DNA of 64,000 nucleotides from Allohahella sp002354735 (GCF_047946665.1 NZ_CP172312.1:3100001-3164000); one strand, 5' to 3'; counted from the stretch's first letter, positions 35,661-45,254 are shown. Program-made: numbers and translations. Notes: a model not told the origin generated them from the letters alone.

Positions 35661-37343
35661 ATGCAGCCGCTCGACGAAGCCAATATCGATATCCTTTTCC
35701 GAGAGACTGAGGAGGCGCCCTGCCAGATCGCCAGTCTCAATCTCATCGGCCCCAGCGCGAGCGGCGAAACCATTACGCTGGCGCACGTACTCGAAGTCCT
35801 GAATGAACGGGTGCCGGCAACTGCACACGGGCGGCAACGCTTGGTTCAGGCACCTATGCAGCCGGAGCAGGCATACTGGATCGACGACGAGCAGTTTTCC
35901 ATCCAGCGTCATGTGACACACCATGATCAATCTGGCGTGCGCTCTGTTAATGGTCTTTTGAACCTGAGCGCCGAGTTGGCGGCACGACCACTGCCGCGTG
36001 ACCGGCCACTCTGGCAGGTTGTATTCTTCGACGGCCTGCGCCTGAAGGACAAGCCTGAACTGAGCGCCGCCATTCTTGTCATTATTCATGAAGTACTCAT
36101 AGAGGATTCCTCAGGCGAACAGGTCCTCGACTGGCTACTTGATTTTGCGCCTGATGAACAGCGGTCCATAGAGCCACGGCCCTTCAACCCTGAACCGGTT
36201 CCTGGGACCCTGGAAATGCTTGGTCGATCGCCCATGAGTCTGCTTCAGGTACCGTTTCGTTTGGTCGGTCGTGTGAAGGACAGTGCAGCATCACTGTTTT
36301 ATCAACTCCTGATGGAACGACTCGAAAAGCTGCCTTTTCCCGGCAGGCTCTTGCGGTCTCGACCGGCCACCTTCAACAATCCCGTGAGTAGCGCGCGAAC
36401 CGCGAGCAATTTTCAATGCGATTTGCAGCGACTTCAAAACCTGAAGGCGCTCTCCCCGAAAGCTACGCTCAACGACGTGATCCTCACGCTGATCTCCCTG
36501 GTGATCGAACTCTGGCAGAAACAGGGAGACTCACCGGACACTGATAACAACTCCGTGACTGAGAACGGCGCTGCAGAGCGCCGTCGACAGAACTCTCTGA
36601 TCGCACTAGAGCCAGTATCGGTGCGCAGCACCCGCATCAATACCCCGGTGGGATCCGAGCTGACGGCGATGCTTATCGATCTAAGCCTTGAACAGACCGT
36701 ACCGGCAGGTCGCCTGGAAGCCATTCACAACAATGCACTCGCTTCGAAGATCTACCAGCAGGCCATTTCAGCCTCGAGACTCAGAACTACTGCGCCATCG
36801 GCGATGCTGGGGCTGGCAGCCAGAGTTTATGGCGAGTTTCAGCTCGCCCAACAGCATAAGCCCTTATTCAACCTACCCATTACGAATATCCCAGGGCCAG
36901 CGTCACCGCTTTATTTTGGCGATTTCCCTGTACCCGACAAGCTGGGGCTGACGCCGCTATATAACAATCTAGGCCTGGCGGTCGTTGTGATCAGTTACAA
37001 CGGCAAGATGAACTTTACCCTGCATTACTGCCAGGATCTCATGCCGCCGCTCGGGGAGTTATCTACACTCTTCGAATCGGCAATAGCTACCCTGGATGAG
37101 TCGCTCTCAGCGGGGATCGCCCTTGAAGCGGCGCCGGACAGGCCCGAAGACAATCAGCCGGTTCCTGCTGGAGGATTGGCTGGGCTGATCGGGGATCTGA
37201 AACGGATATTCCAGGGACTTGCGAGAAATTCGCTGGCGGAGGCTTTGGTGAAGAAACAGCGACAGGCAAAAGCCGAAACTGCAGATACAGCTGCAGCGGA
37301 CGTGGCGCCCACTGGAAAGCAGGCGCGCGACAGCGAACGCTAG
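35661..37343 (+). CDS. Divergent wax ester synthase / diacylglycerol acyltransferase-like protein with altered active-site motif
   Basis: The 560-residue protein matches the WS/DGAT family fold: PLDEANIDILFRE at the start, PLW (116-118), NDV (271-273), LPITNIPGPASPLYFG (405-420) and SYNGKMNFTLHY (445-456). However, where active enzymes have HHxxxDG this protein reads HEVLIED (143-149), losing the second His and the Asp-Gly. That His is the presumed catalytic base, so acyltransferase activity is doubtful; it may be a regulatory or lipid-binding paralogue. The C-terminal 70 residues are Ala/Gln/Lys rich and probably disordered. It starts 31 bases after ispB on the same strand and may be co-transcribed. 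Family likely, function unknown. Confidence 0.62.
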   Translation: MQPLDEANIDILFRETEEAPCQIASLNLIGPSASGETITLAHVLEVLNERVPATAHGRQRLVQAPMQPEQAYWIDDEQFSIQRHVTHHDQSGVRSVNGLLNLSAELAARPLPRDRPLWQVVFFDGLRLKDKPELSAAILVIIHEVLIEDSSGEQVLDWLLDFAPDEQRSIEPRPFNPEPVPGTLEMLGRSPMSLLQVPFRLVGRVKDSAASLFYQLLMERLEKLPFPGRLLRSRPATFNNPVSSARTASNFQCDLQRLQNLKALSPKATLNDVILTLISLVIELWQKQGDSPDTDNNSVTENGAAERRRQNSLIALEPVSVRSTRINTPVGSELTAMLIDLSLEQTVPAGRLEAIHNNALASKIYQQAISASRLRTTAPSAMLGLAARVYGEFQLAQQHKPLFNLPITNIPGPASPLYFGDFPVPDKLGLTPLYNNLGLAVVVISYNGKMNFTLHYCQDLMPPLGELSTLFESAIATLDESLSAGIALEAAPDRPEDNQPVPAGGLAGLIGDLKRIFQGLARNSLAEALVKKQRQAKAETADTAAADVAPTGKQARDSER

Positions 37344-37352
37344 GCGTTCGCT
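37332..37352 (+). terminator. Hairpin enclosing the stop codon of the WS/DGAT-like gene
   Basis: A perfect 9-bp stem AGCGAACGC/GCGTTCGCT has the stop codon TAG as its three-base loop. It is followed by CTTTGCTTTGG-type T-rich sequence on the plus strand. It may serve as terminator for ispB and this gene, converging on the next lipoprotein gene. Confidence 0.55.
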
Positions 37353-37396
37353 TTGCTTTGGTGTTCAAAAGACTAAGTGGGTAAATCCTTCCGCGC

Positions 37397-38182
37397 TCAT
37401 TGGAAAGCCCATCGCAAAAATTCTTTCTTGTCTTCCTTGCTCGCTTTACCCCAAAGCACCTTTAACCCCTCCAGCCGGCTGACACCATCCGCACTCTCTG
37501 AGCCGGACGCCGAAGCTGCTGCCCCCGTCTTGGCGTTGGCGGCTACCGCGGGCGCATCTACTGTAGCGCCTGAGCTTACAGGTACCGGAACCGGTAAGGG
37601 AGCCGCAGACGAACCAGCACCAACTGTCTCCCCTGGCGCTACCGCCGTTGAATCTGAGGTCGCGACCGTGTCAGCCGCCATCATGCGACTACGCTGCGCG
37701 ACCTGTTCTCCGGACTCGCTGACAATTTCAGCAGAGAACTTGGCGGCCATAGTCTGCGCATCACGGATATTCTTTGCCTCGCGGTGGGTAATTTTGTAGC
37801 GGCCACCTGGCTCAAGATCAATGACCGCTTCGATCGGCACGGAGTCAACGTTCTGCACCTTGGCAGTATCTTCGGCGAAATCCTCACGCTCTACGCCTCG
37901 TGGCACTGACCAGATCGAATTGTATTGGTACACGATGGTGTGCTCACCGGGCAGCAACTCATAGGTCATGCTGATGCTGTCGGTAAGATAGGTTTTCTGT
38001 TGCTGACCATCGATGCTTAGCATCTTGATAGTGGCGGGGCTTTCAATCCGCGCCACCTGCGACTCGTCCCGGCTGCCGCCATCATAGACTCTGACTACAC
38101 GGGATGATGCCGAACAGGCGACGATCAGGCTCGCCAAAACCATGATGAGCAGGGTGCGCAGGATTACTGGACGGTATGACAA
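37397..38182 (-). CDS. Probable lipoprotein of the DUF2057 (YccT) family
   Basis: I place the start at TTG 38182, with GAGAGG eight bases upstream; this gives a neat signal peptide with lipobox LIVAC (Cys23) and 261 residues. Upstream frame to 38263 has no ribosome-binding site. The mature N-terminal part (MLSIDGQQQ... LLPGEHTIVYQY) resembles the DUF2057 core, and the tail LKVLWGKASKEDKKEFLRWA matches the C-terminal signature of E. coli YccT (also called CsgI, linked to curli control). Between them lies an Ala/Ser/Val/Pro-rich linker of about 65 residues. Surface or periplasmic role is inferred; function here unknown. Confidence 0.6.
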   Translation of the reverse strand: MSYRPVILRTLLIMVLASLIVACSASSRVVRVYDGGSRDESQVARIESPATIKMLSIDGQQQKTYLTDSISMTYELLPGEHTIVYQYNSIWSVPRGVEREDFAEDTAKVQNVDSVPIEAVIDLEPGGRYKITHREAKNIRDAQTMAAKFSAEIVSESGEQVAQRSRMMAADTVATSDSTAVAPGETVGAGSSAAPLPVPVPVSSGATVDAPAVAANAKTGAAASASGSESADGVSRLEGLKVLWGKASKEDKKEFLRWAFQ

Positions 38183-38596
38183 GCAGAAAACCTCTCGTGG
38201 ATGTGAATTTTCGAATGACCTGAACCTTAGGGGTAGCTCAGGGCAGTAATGCAGACCTACCATCGCAGCTTTTGTGCACTATCGCCAGACGCCAGGTGTT
38301 GTGGATCACAAATTTAGCGATGCCGATAAATGTCTTCTACACTAATAGAACAAAAGCTGTACACTTCTCAATAACAAGACGCAAGTCGTTACAATAATAA
38401 AATGTTCTGGCTGTGAACAGCTTTGTTTAGCCGCTGGATCTTGATACGAAAATGCAGAATTCTCAATTGGTGGCTTAACTCTTTAAAGGCTGAGTACCGT
38501 GTGTAGCCGAACTGCTCGAGCAGCAGTACATACGGGGTGTGCAAGGTCTGCAGGAGCAGCTAATATGCGCAAACTGGCTTGATGGAGAACAGTCTC
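38183..38596. other. Gene-free region between divergent lipoprotein and DUF6316-like genes
   Basis: About 414 AT-richer bases. It contains a 12-bp perfect palindrome CTGCTCGAGCAG (38512-38523) and several A/T-rich stretches near 38340-38400 suited to promoters, but no pair of hexamers is convincing. I see no RNA gene or reading frame here. Confidence 0.5.
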
Positions 38597-38827
38597 ATGG
38601 CCATGGATAACAGGAATGGAGAGGGCGGTGTTGTGCCTTTCCGGACTGACCGGTTTTTCTCGGTCAGTGAAAAGTGGTACTTCTCGACTCGTGAAGGATT
38701 TGATAGCGGGCCTTATGCCAATAAGGAGCGTGCTGCGGAAGGGCTTCGTCGGTTTCTCAAAGTTGCCCAGCTCCTGCCTTCCGGCGGCCAGATTGGCAAC
38801 GCGATGCGAGCTCACCGCGTCTACTGA
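38597..38827 (+). CDS. Small conserved protein, DUF6316-like
   Basis: The 76-residue product has a compact signature, FRTDRFFSVSEKWYFSTREG followed by GPYANKERAAEGLRRFL, which I recall from small uncharacterised proteins of Pseudomonas-like bacteria (DUF6316). ATG 38597 is chosen because GGAG lies nine bases upstream; in-frame ATGs also occur at 38582 and 38603. It is soluble, without signal peptide or cysteines. It converges with thiL, in the place where pgpA sits in many relatives. No function is known to me. Confidence 0.62.
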   Translation: MAMDNRNGEGGVVPFRTDRFFSVSEKWYFSTREGFDSGPYANKERAAEGLRRFLKVAQLLPSGGQIGNAMRAHRVY

Positions 38828-38880
38828 TGAAGCATTGGCAGGTTGCACAAGCGGCTACGACTGAACTGCTGTAGTCCGCA

Positions 38881-39882
38881 CTACCCGAAGTGCTGATAGC
38901 CCTCGGACAAAGGAACGCCAGCTGGCAACCTGCTGCTCAGGGCGTCGAACCATTCCCCGACGGGGCGCCCATCCACGAATACACGACCCTGACCGTCAAC
39001 GGCTTCTCCGATGGGCGTGGCGCTGCCGTCCCCGATTGTCCAACCAGATGCTGCGGTGAAGCCTAGTTGGTAATCATCGCCTCCGCTCAATGCGTAGAGC
39101 AGAGCCTGATCAGGTGAGTAGATGTCGAAAAGCGCTGGCGCGACAGGAACCGCCTTGGAATCCAGGTGAATATCGACGCGACTGGCTTTAGCGATGTGAG
39201 CGAGGTCTGCAAGCAAACCATCTGAAATATCGATCGCCGAGTGCACCTGTGCGTCAGATTGAAGTTGCAGTCCCAGATCGATCGGTAGATTCGGTGAGGC
39301 ATAAGCTGAAATCAGCTGCAGACGCGAACGGTAATCCGAATCGTGTGGGCTGAGTTTACGATCGAAAAGCGCTAGCGCACCCCCTGCTGCGCCAAGCGCC
39401 CCGCTTACCCAGATTCGGTCTCCACATTGCGCAGAATCTCGCGTCAACAGACGCCCGGCTGCAGGTAGCTCGCCGAAAACGGTAAAGGAAGCCGTCAAAG
39501 GTCCCCGCGTCACATCTCCCCCAAGCAATGCACAATCATACAGATCGGCTGCACGAAAGAGTGCATCTGAAAAACCTTTCAGCCAACCTTGCGATACATG
39601 CGGCATGGTCAAGGCCAACGTAAAACCCAGCGGCCTCGCCCCCATGGCCACCAGATCGCTCACGCTGCTGCCCAGCCCACGGGAGGCCAGCCAGGCTGCG
39701 GGTGAACTGGTCGGAACGTGCCGTCCATGAACAACGGTGTCAGTACTGATGGCAAGGCGGCCTTCGAGGTGCGCAAGGACGGTGCAATCATCACCGTTAC
39801 CTACGGCCGTAATGCGGGCTGCCCGCTGTCGATTTGTCTTGTTGGAGAGGAAATACTGTTCGATGAGCTCGAACTCGTTCAT
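38881..39882 (-). CDS. thiL: Thiamine-monophosphate kinase
   Basis: The 333-residue enzyme phosphorylates thiamine monophosphate to the active cofactor. It shows the PurM-like fold motifs GNGDDCTVL, ISTDTVVHGRH, SVSDLVAMGARP, GGDVTRGPL and DISDGLLADLAHIA. Its ATG overlaps the nusB stop by one base (TGATG). Order ribH-nusB-thiL is standard; the pgpA gene that often follows is not present. ThDP from this pathway is used by IlvB. Confidence 0.95.
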   Translation of the reverse strand: MNEFELIEQYFLSNKTNRQRAARITAVGNGDDCTVLAHLEGRLAISTDTVVHGRHVPTSSPAAWLASRGLGSSVSDLVAMGARPLGFTLALTMPHVSQGWLKGFSDALFRAADLYDCALLGGDVTRGPLTASFTVFGELPAAGRLLTRDSAQCGDRIWVSGALGAAGGALALFDRKLSPHDSDYRSRLQLISAYASPNLPIDLGLQLQSDAQVHSAIDISDGLLADLAHIAKASRVDIHLDSKAVPVAPALFDIYSPDQALLYALSGGDDYQLGFTAASGWTIGDGSATPIGEAVDGQGRVFVDGRPVGEWFDALSSRLPAGVPLSEGYQHFG

Positions 39883-40328
39883 CAGCTCCGCTGCGCCCGG
39901 ACTTCTTCACCGCGGAGACGAGCCGCCAGCTTATCGACCACGCCGTTGACATACTTGTGACCGTCAGTACCACCGAAGCTCTTGGCGAGGTCGATGGCCT
40001 CGTTTATGACCACTTTGTACGGTACATCAAGACGAAACTTCAGCTCGTAGCAGGCGAGCCTTAGAACTGACAGTTCGATCGGATCGACATCCTGAAGCCG
40101 TCGATCCAACAGCGGCTCGAACGCTTCATCAATCGCCTTTGCGTTCTGACTGATACCGATAAAGACATCATGAAAATAGACCGTGTCGAAGCTCTTGAGA
40201 TCATTGTCCGCCATAAACTGGCTTTCAATGGCCGAGACAGGATCATTGGAAAGTATGCGCTGATAAAGCGCCTGCAGGAGCAGGCGTCTGGCTTCCTGAC
40301 GAAGCTTGCTGGTCTTGCCGGCTTTCAC
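39882..40328 (-). CDS. nusB: Transcription antitermination factor NusB
   Basis: The 148-residue all-helical protein binds boxA RNA with S10 (NusE) for rRNA antitermination; two boxA elements are present in this same window. Family blocks ARRLLLQALYQ, DPIELSVLRLACYEL, VVINEAIDLAKSFG and YVNGVVDKLA are clear. The start is GTG at 40328, overlapping the ribH stop (TAGTG). Confidence 0.96.
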   Translation of the reverse strand: MKAGKTSKLRQEARRLLLQALYQRILSNDPVSAIESQFMADNDLKSFDTVYFHDVFIGISQNAKAIDEAFEPLLDRRLQDVDPIELSVLRLACYELKFRLDVPYKVVINEAIDLAKSFGGTDGHKYVNGVVDKLAARLRGEEVRAQRS

Positions 40329-40810
40329 TAATTGGCTTCCCTCGTCATCGGCAATAGTGAAACCATCTCCAGAGCGGATAAGGTCGCCTCTTCACCCTTA
40401 TTTCCAGCCTTGGTGCCACTTCGCTCGATGGCCTGTTCAATGCTATCTACGGTCAGAACGCCGAAGGCAACAGGAATACCAGAATCCAGCGCTATACGTG
40501 CAAGGCCACTACTACATTCGCCTGCGACAAAGTCGAAGTGAGGTGTGCCGCCTCGAATTACAGCGCCGAGCGCGATGATGGCATCGGGCTTCTGATGCTC
40601 AGCGATCGACTTGACGACCAGAGGCATTTCATAGGCGCCAGGCACCTTGACGACTGTAATGGCTTCCTCGGCCACGCCGTGGCGGCGCAGTGTATCAATA
40701 GCACCCTGCACGAGGCTATCGACTACGAAATGGTTGAAGCGCCCGGCAACGATGACGAAACGAGCCTCCGGGGCAACGATCAGAGAGCCTTCCAGAGTAC
40801 GCACGGTCAT
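40328..40810 (-). CDS. ribH: 6,7-dimethyl-8-ribityllumazine synthase
   Basis: The 160-residue enzyme makes lumazine from 3,4-dihydroxybutanone phosphate and the pyrimidine from RibD. Motifs [43 protein letters not shown] with catalytic His, and PVAFGVLT are intact. ATG 40810 fits the family; the frame continues upstream to 40879 inside ribB but without support. It follows ribB by 22 bases. Confidence 0.96.
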   Translation of the reverse strand: MTVRTLEGSLIVAPEARFVIVAGRFNHFVVDSLVQGAIDTLRRHGVAEEAITVVKVPGAYEMPLVVKSIAEHQKPDAIIALGAVIRGGTPHFDFVAGECSSGLARIALDSGIPVAFGVLTVDSIEQAIERSGTKAGNKGEEATLSALEMVSLLPMTREAN

Positions 40811-40832
40811 ATAGATCTCCAGTTTCAGATTA

Positions 40833-41963
40833 TCAGGAAGCGGTTTCAGGATTGAAGGGCAGATAATCAACGACTTCAAGGTCGAAGCCGGACAGTGCGG
40901 AGAACTTCATCTCCGCACTCATGACGATCATCTTGCCAATATTCAGGTCGCGCAGTATCTGTGAGCCGGTGCCGATCGTCAAATAGGCACCGGACTGCCC
41001 TGGCGTCTTCTTGTCGACGCGAGGTGCCGAGAAGAAATCATCCAGCCGTTTCACAACGTTGTCTTCACCGTGTTCGGTATCCAGTAGAACGACAACGCCT
41101 TTGCCAGTGGATGAGACCTGCTCCAGCGCACTGCCAATTGGCCAACTCTGGGAGCCAGGCTTGACCGCCCCGAGCAAATCCCGGAATACATCGGCAAAAT
41201 GCACGCGGACCAGCGTTGGCTCTTCCGGCACTGGCGCGCCAGCGACCATGGCAAGGTGCGTGGCGCCATTGATGGAGTCTTTGTAGGTGACGAGCCTGAA
41301 GGTGCCGTAACGGGTTTCGATTTCCCGCTCATCGACCCGCTGGACGGTCTGTTCATTCAGCGTTCGATAATGAATGAGGTCGGCTATGGTCCCGATCTTG
41401 AGGCCGTGGACTTCAGCAAATTTCTCGAGCTCCGGACGCCTGGCCATGGTGCCGTCTTCGTTCATGATTTCCACAATCACGGCAGCTGGCTCCAGACCAG
41501 CGAGGCGTGCGAGATCGCAGCCTGCTTCAGTGTGACCAGCTCTACTTAAAACGCCGCCTGGCTGCGCCACGAGGGGAAAGATATGACCCGGCTGAACGAG
41601 ATCTTCCGGCCGCGCATTGCGCCCAGCCGCCAACTGTATTGTTCGTGCCCTGTCCGCTGCCGAAATACCGGTGGTGATGCCGGTGGCGCCGTCAATCGAG
41701 ACGGTGAACTTGGTCTTGTGCTGCTCCTTGTTTATTTGCACCATCAGTGGCAGATCGAGCTGCTCTGCCCGCTCTCGCGTCAGCGGAAGACAGATCAGGC
41801 CACGGGCGTGCTTGGCCATAAAGTTGATGTCTTCAGACCTTACCAGTTCGGCGGCCATGATCAGATCACCTTCATTTTCCCGGTCCTCGTCATCCATGAG
41901 AATGACCATGCGGCCGGCACGGATATCAGTAACGAGTTCTTCTATCGTATTTAAAGCCATCAT
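40833..41963 (-). CDS. ribB: 3,4-dihydroxy-2-butanone-4-phosphate synthase fused to a degenerate GTP cyclohydrolase II domain (RibBX type)
   Basis: The 376-residue fusion has an intact RibB half (1-205: [17 protein letters not shown], and catalytic residues in [15 protein letters not shown]). The second half is RibA-like in fold ([37 protein letters not shown]), but the three zinc cysteines of GTP cyclohydrolase II (normally around CLTGD and LRCDCG) are absent. Such fusions are known in proteobacteria as RibBX and provide RibB activity only. A separate ribA should exist elsewhere. The ATG follows the ribD stop with no gap, so there is no room here for ribE or an FMN riboswitch. Confidence 0.9.
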   Translation of the reverse strand: MMALNTIEELVTDIRAGRMVILMDDEDRENEGDLIMAAELVRSEDINFMAKHARGLICLPLTRERAEQLDLPLMVQINKEQHKTKFTVSIDGATGITTGISAADRARTIQLAAGRNARPEDLVQPGHIFPLVAQPGGVLSRAGHTEAGCDLARLAGLEPAAVIVEIMNEDGTMARRPELEKFAEVHGLKIGTIADLIHYRTLNEQTVQRVDEREIETRYGTFRLVTYKDSINGATHLAMVAGAPVPEEPTLVRVHFADVFRDLLGAVKPGSQSWPIGSALEQVSSTGKGVVVLLDTEHGEDNVVKRLDDFFSAPRVDKKTPGQSGAYLTIGTGSQILRDLNIGKMIVMSAEMKFSALSGFDLEVVDYLPFNPETAS

Positions 41964-43145
41964 TCAGTCTTCTGTTGTCCAGTGATAGAGGTCGGTCTGC
42001 GAACCATTCGTGGCCCCGGCCGTTGCCGAGGCCGAGCTATCGCTCAAAATAGTGCGAGTGTCGCCGCCGAGTCGGGTCAACGCGCGCATGCCGAGCCGTT
42101 CGACAGCGGCCATGTCCAGAAGGCCGAGCGGACCGATAGCCGCCCTGGCATCAGCGCCGAGCAAAACGGCTCCGGTGTACCACCATAACTCGTCGCAGAG
42201 CCCTTCTACCAGGAACTGCGATGCCAACGTGGCCCCGGCTTCGACGAGCACTTCATTACAGCTGTAGTCCGCAGCGAGTTTCTGCAGCAACTGCGAGAGA
42301 TCGACCCGCCCATCGCGTCCGGGACACGACATGAGCGCCGCGCCGCCTATTGCCATTGACGTCAGTTCAGAGTCTTCAGAACTGACGACGAGCGTGCTTG
42401 CATCTGTCTGCTGCAGTATCTGCGCGTCCACGGGCACCGGCTGCTTGCCTGCCAGCAGCACCCGAAGCGGCTGCCTTACCAGACCCTCACTCTCTTGTGA
42501 CACATGGGCCGAACGCACAGTCAGCTGGGGATCGTCGGCCCGCACAGTACCCGCTCCTGTCAACACTGCCGAACTCAGCGCACGAAGACGATGAACATCC
42601 TCTCTCGCGGCGGGCTGTGTGATCCATTTGCTCAGACCATTCGATAACGCCGTTCTGCCGTCGAGACTGGCAGCTATCTTGACCCTGACGAAAGGCCTGT
42701 TGCGCTCCATTCGACTAAAAAATCCCGGATTGAGCGCTCTGGCCTCGTTCGCCAGAACGCCTGTCGTCACCTCGATGCCTGCTGCTCGCAGACGCTCGAA
42801 ACCCTGCCCCGAGACCAGCGGATTGGGGTCCTCGCAGGCGGCCACGACACGACCGATACCTGCGTCGATCAGTGCATTCGCGCAGGGCGGCGTCGTTCCG
42901 AAGTGCGAACAAGGCTCGAGGGTCACGTAGCAGGTTGCGCCTGCAAGACTGATGCCCTGCGCTTTTGCCTGGTTGAGGGCCGCCAACTCTGCATGAGGTC
43001 CGCCGCGGCGCATATGCCAACCAGTACTGACGATTTCGCCATCGCGCACGAGGACACAACCAACTCTCGGATTGGGACTGGTTGTAAACCGGCCTCTGAG
43101 CGCCGCTTTCATGGCCGCGCGCATGAACACTTCATCAGCGCTCAT
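41964..43145 (-). CDS. ribD: Bifunctional riboflavin deaminase/reductase RibD
   Basis: The 393-residue enzyme deaminates and then reduces the pyrimidine intermediate of riboflavin synthesis. The deaminase zinc site is intact ([24 protein letters not shown]), and the reductase domain carries [23 protein letters not shown] and [12 protein letters not shown]. The start at ATG 43145 gives a family-like N-terminus; the frame extends to 43178, overlapping nrdR. It lies directly after nrdR and before ribB. Confidence 0.94.
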   Translation of the reverse strand: MSADEVFMRAAMKAALRGRFTTSPNPRVGCVLVRDGEIVSTGWHMRRGGPHAELAALNQAKAQGISLAGATCYVTLEPCSHFGTTPPCANALIDAGIGRVVAACEDPNPLVSGQGFERLRAAGIEVTTGVLANEARALNPGFFSRMERNRPFVRVKIAASLDGRTALSNGLSKWITQPAAREDVHRLRALSSAVLTGAGTVRADDPQLTVRSAHVSQESEGLVRQPLRVLLAGKQPVPVDAQILQQTDASTLVVSSEDSELTSMAIGGAALMSCPGRDGRVDLSQLLQKLAADYSCNEVLVEAGATLASQFLVEGLCDELWWYTGAVLLGADARAAIGPLGLLDMAAVERLGMRALTRLGGDTRTILSDSSASATAGATNGSQTDLYHWTTED

Positions 43146-43152
43146 GGCGTTT

Positions 43153-43686
43153 TCAGGCTTTGTCAGAATGAGAACCATCCTGTGCTTTGGATCGGGCTAT
43201 CTCTACCAGACCGGGATGCTTGTCTGCGGTCAATGCATCGTCGGATAGACTCTCGATCTCCCGACGAAATTCTTCGACATCTTCAAAGCTGCGATAGACC
43301 GAGGCAAATCGAACATAGGCGACCTTGTCGAGCTGGCGAAGCTCGTTCATGACAGCCTCTCCGATGATCCTCGACGGCACTTCGCGCTCACCAGTAGCAC
43401 GCAGGAGCGACTTGATGCGATCGATTGCCGCCTCTATGGCCTCCTGTCCGACCGGTCGCTTTTCAAGCGCCCGCTGCAAGCCGCTACGCAGCTTGCGTTC
43501 ATCGAACGGCTCACTGGTCAGATCCTGCTTGACCACCCGTGGCAACACCAGTTCGGCGATCTCGAAGGTGGTAAAGCGTTCGTTGCAGGAGAGACACTCT
43601 CGCCGACGTCGCACCTGACCGCCACCGGACACCAATCTTGAGTCAATGACGCGGGTATCGTTTGCTGCACAAAATGGACAGTGCAT
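43153..43686 (-). CDS. nrdR: Transcriptional repressor NrdR
   Basis: The 177-residue repressor controls ribonucleotide reductase genes in response to (d)ATP. The N-terminal zinc ribbon ([15 protein letters not shown] and [12 protein letters not shown]) is followed by an ATP-cone ([22 protein letters not shown] in 49-70). The C-terminus is about 20 residues longer than usual, charged and probably disordered. It lies between glyA and ribD, a common setting. Confidence 0.96.
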   Translation of the reverse strand: MHCPFCAANDTRVIDSRLVSGGGQVRRRRECLSCNERFTTFEIAELVLPRVVKQDLTSEPFDERKLRSGLQRALEKRPVGQEAIEAAIDRIKSLLRATGEREVPSRIIGEAVMNELRQLDKVAYVRFASVYRSFEDVEEFRREIESLSDDALTADKHPGLVEIARSKAQDGSHSDKA

Positions 43687-43737
43687 CTAAGCAGCTCCTC
43701 AGCCAGGCCTTCCGCATGCAGAAGACCATGGTAGATT

Positions 43738-44994
43738 TCAGTCGGTATAGACCGGGAAGTCGTTGCAGAGGGCGACGACCTGCTCTCTCACCTTGTCGAT
43801 GACCGATTCATTGCTGATATCATCGAGCACATCGCAGATCCAGCCAGCGACCAAAGCGGCTTCACGCTCTTTCATGCCACGTGTGGTGAGTGCAGGTGTT
43901 CCGATGCGCAGCCCGCTGGTCACGAATGGCGAACGAGGATCGTTCGGCACAGCGTTCTTGTTGACGGTGATGTTCGCGCGGCCGAGTGCTGCATCAGCGT
44001 CTTTACCGGTGATGTCCTTTGCAACGAGGTCGAGCAGGAACAGGTGATCATCAGTACCGCCTGATACGATGTCGTAGCCGCGCGACTGCATGGTTTTGGC
44101 CATGGCACGGGCGTTCTCGACGACTTGCTTCTGATAAGCGCGGAACTCATCGCTCATGGCTTCCTTGAATGCGATGGCCTTTGCTGCAATGACGTGCATG
44201 AGCGGGCCACCCTGACTTTCAGGGAAGACAGCAAAATTCAGTTTCTTTTCGAGATCGGGATTTGCCTTCGCGAGGATGAGACCGCCACGTGGACCGCGCA
44301 GCGTCTTATGCGTGGTGGTTGTGGTGACGTCGGCAATCTGAACCGGGCTGGGGTAGACACCTGCTGCAACCAGGCCTGCAATATGCGCCATGTCGACCAG
44401 AAGATATGCACCCACTGAGTCGGCAATATCACGGAAACGCTGCCAGTCGATAATTCTGGAATAGGCCGAGAAGCCCGCCACGATCATTCGCGGTTTATGT
44501 TCTGTCGCCAGTGCCTGAACCTGATCGTAGTCAATTTCACCGGTCTCGGCACTCAAACCGTACTGAACGGCATTATAAATGCGGCCGCTGAAGCTGACCT
44601 GGGCGCCATGCGTCAGGTGACCGCCGTGGGCAAGACTCATACCGAGCACTGTTTCGCCGGGCTGCATCAGCGCCATATACACGGCAGCATTCGCCTGGGA
44701 GCCGGAGTGCGGCTGTACGTTGGCATAATCGGCACCAAACAGCTGCTTGGCACGATCGATCGCCAGCGTTTCGGCTTCGTCGACATACTCACAGCCGCCA
44801 TAGTAGCGCTTGCCAGGATATCCTTCGGCGTACTTGTTGGTCAGCACGGAACCCTGTGCTTCCATGACCATCGGGCTGGTATAGTTTTCAGAGGCGATCA
44901 GCTCGATATGCGCTTCCTGACGCGCTGACTCCTGTTGCATACAGCGCCAGATCTCAGGATCGAAATCTGCAAGTTTAGTGTTGCGGGAAAACAT
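43738..44994 (-). CDS. glyA: Serine hydroxymethyltransferase
   Basis: The 418-residue PLP enzyme interconverts serine and glycine with tetrahydrofolate, feeding one-carbon metabolism. PLP-binding [14 protein letters not shown] with the Schiff-base lysine, [10 protein letters not shown], and [12 protein letters not shown] are present. ATG 44994 has GGAG nine bases upstream; the longer frame to 45129 is not family-like. A promoter lies about 100 bases upstream. It leads into nrdR and the rib genes. Confidence 0.97.
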   Translation of the reverse strand: MFSRNTKLADFDPEIWRCMQQESARQEAHIELIASENYTSPMVMEAQGSVLTNKYAEGYPGKRYYGGCEYVDEAETLAIDRAKQLFGADYANVQPHSGSQANAAVYMALMQPGETVLGMSLAHGGHLTHGAQVSFSGRIYNAVQYGLSAETGEIDYDQVQALATEHKPRMIVAGFSAYSRIIDWQRFRDIADSVGAYLLVDMAHIAGLVAAGVYPSPVQIADVTTTTTHKTLRGPRGGLILAKANPDLEKKLNFAVFPESQGGPLMHVIAAKAIAFKEAMSDEFRAYQKQVVENARAMAKTMQSRGYDIVSGGTDDHLFLLDLVAKDITGKDADAALGRANITVNKNAVPNDPRSPFVTSGLRIGTPALTTRGMKEREAALVAGWICDVLDDISNESVIDKVREQVVALCNDFPVYTD

Positions 44995-45093
44995 ACGGCA
45001 TGGCTCCATTGAAAATAAGGAGGGGGCCTGGCAACTGCGCGAAGAGGAGCGCGCTGGGCTGGGACCGCCATTTGAGTGAAAATTGGTCGGCGC

Positions 45094-45099
45094 AGTATA
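45094..45099 (-). promoter_or_regulatory. Candidate glyA promoter (extended -10)
   Basis: The minus strand has TGGTATACT, an extended -10 element (TGn plus TATACT), about 100 bases before glyA. The -35 region is poor, which extended -10 promoters tolerate. The rest of the glyA-ettA gap shows no clear second promoter. Confidence 0.42.
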
Positions 45100-45254
45100 C
45101 CAGACTGGTTTTTCCCCGCCTATCTTCATGTTACCTGTCGCCCTGCCGCCACCGGCACTGTGGCTTCTGGTAACTTGACGCGGCTTGCAGTACAGTCCAG
45201 ACAGCTCGCCCAGAGCAGCTTCTCAACCCACGTGCAGCATCTGGAATCACTCAA

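Noticed and set aside
38512..38523. Palindrome CTGCTCGAGCAG as LexA-type operator
   Set aside because: It lacks the LexA CTGT-N8-ACAG form, and a single 12-bp palindrome can occur by chance.
41960..41970. FMN riboswitch before ribB
   Set aside because: There is no space between ribD and ribB, and no RFN-like sequence elsewhere in the window.
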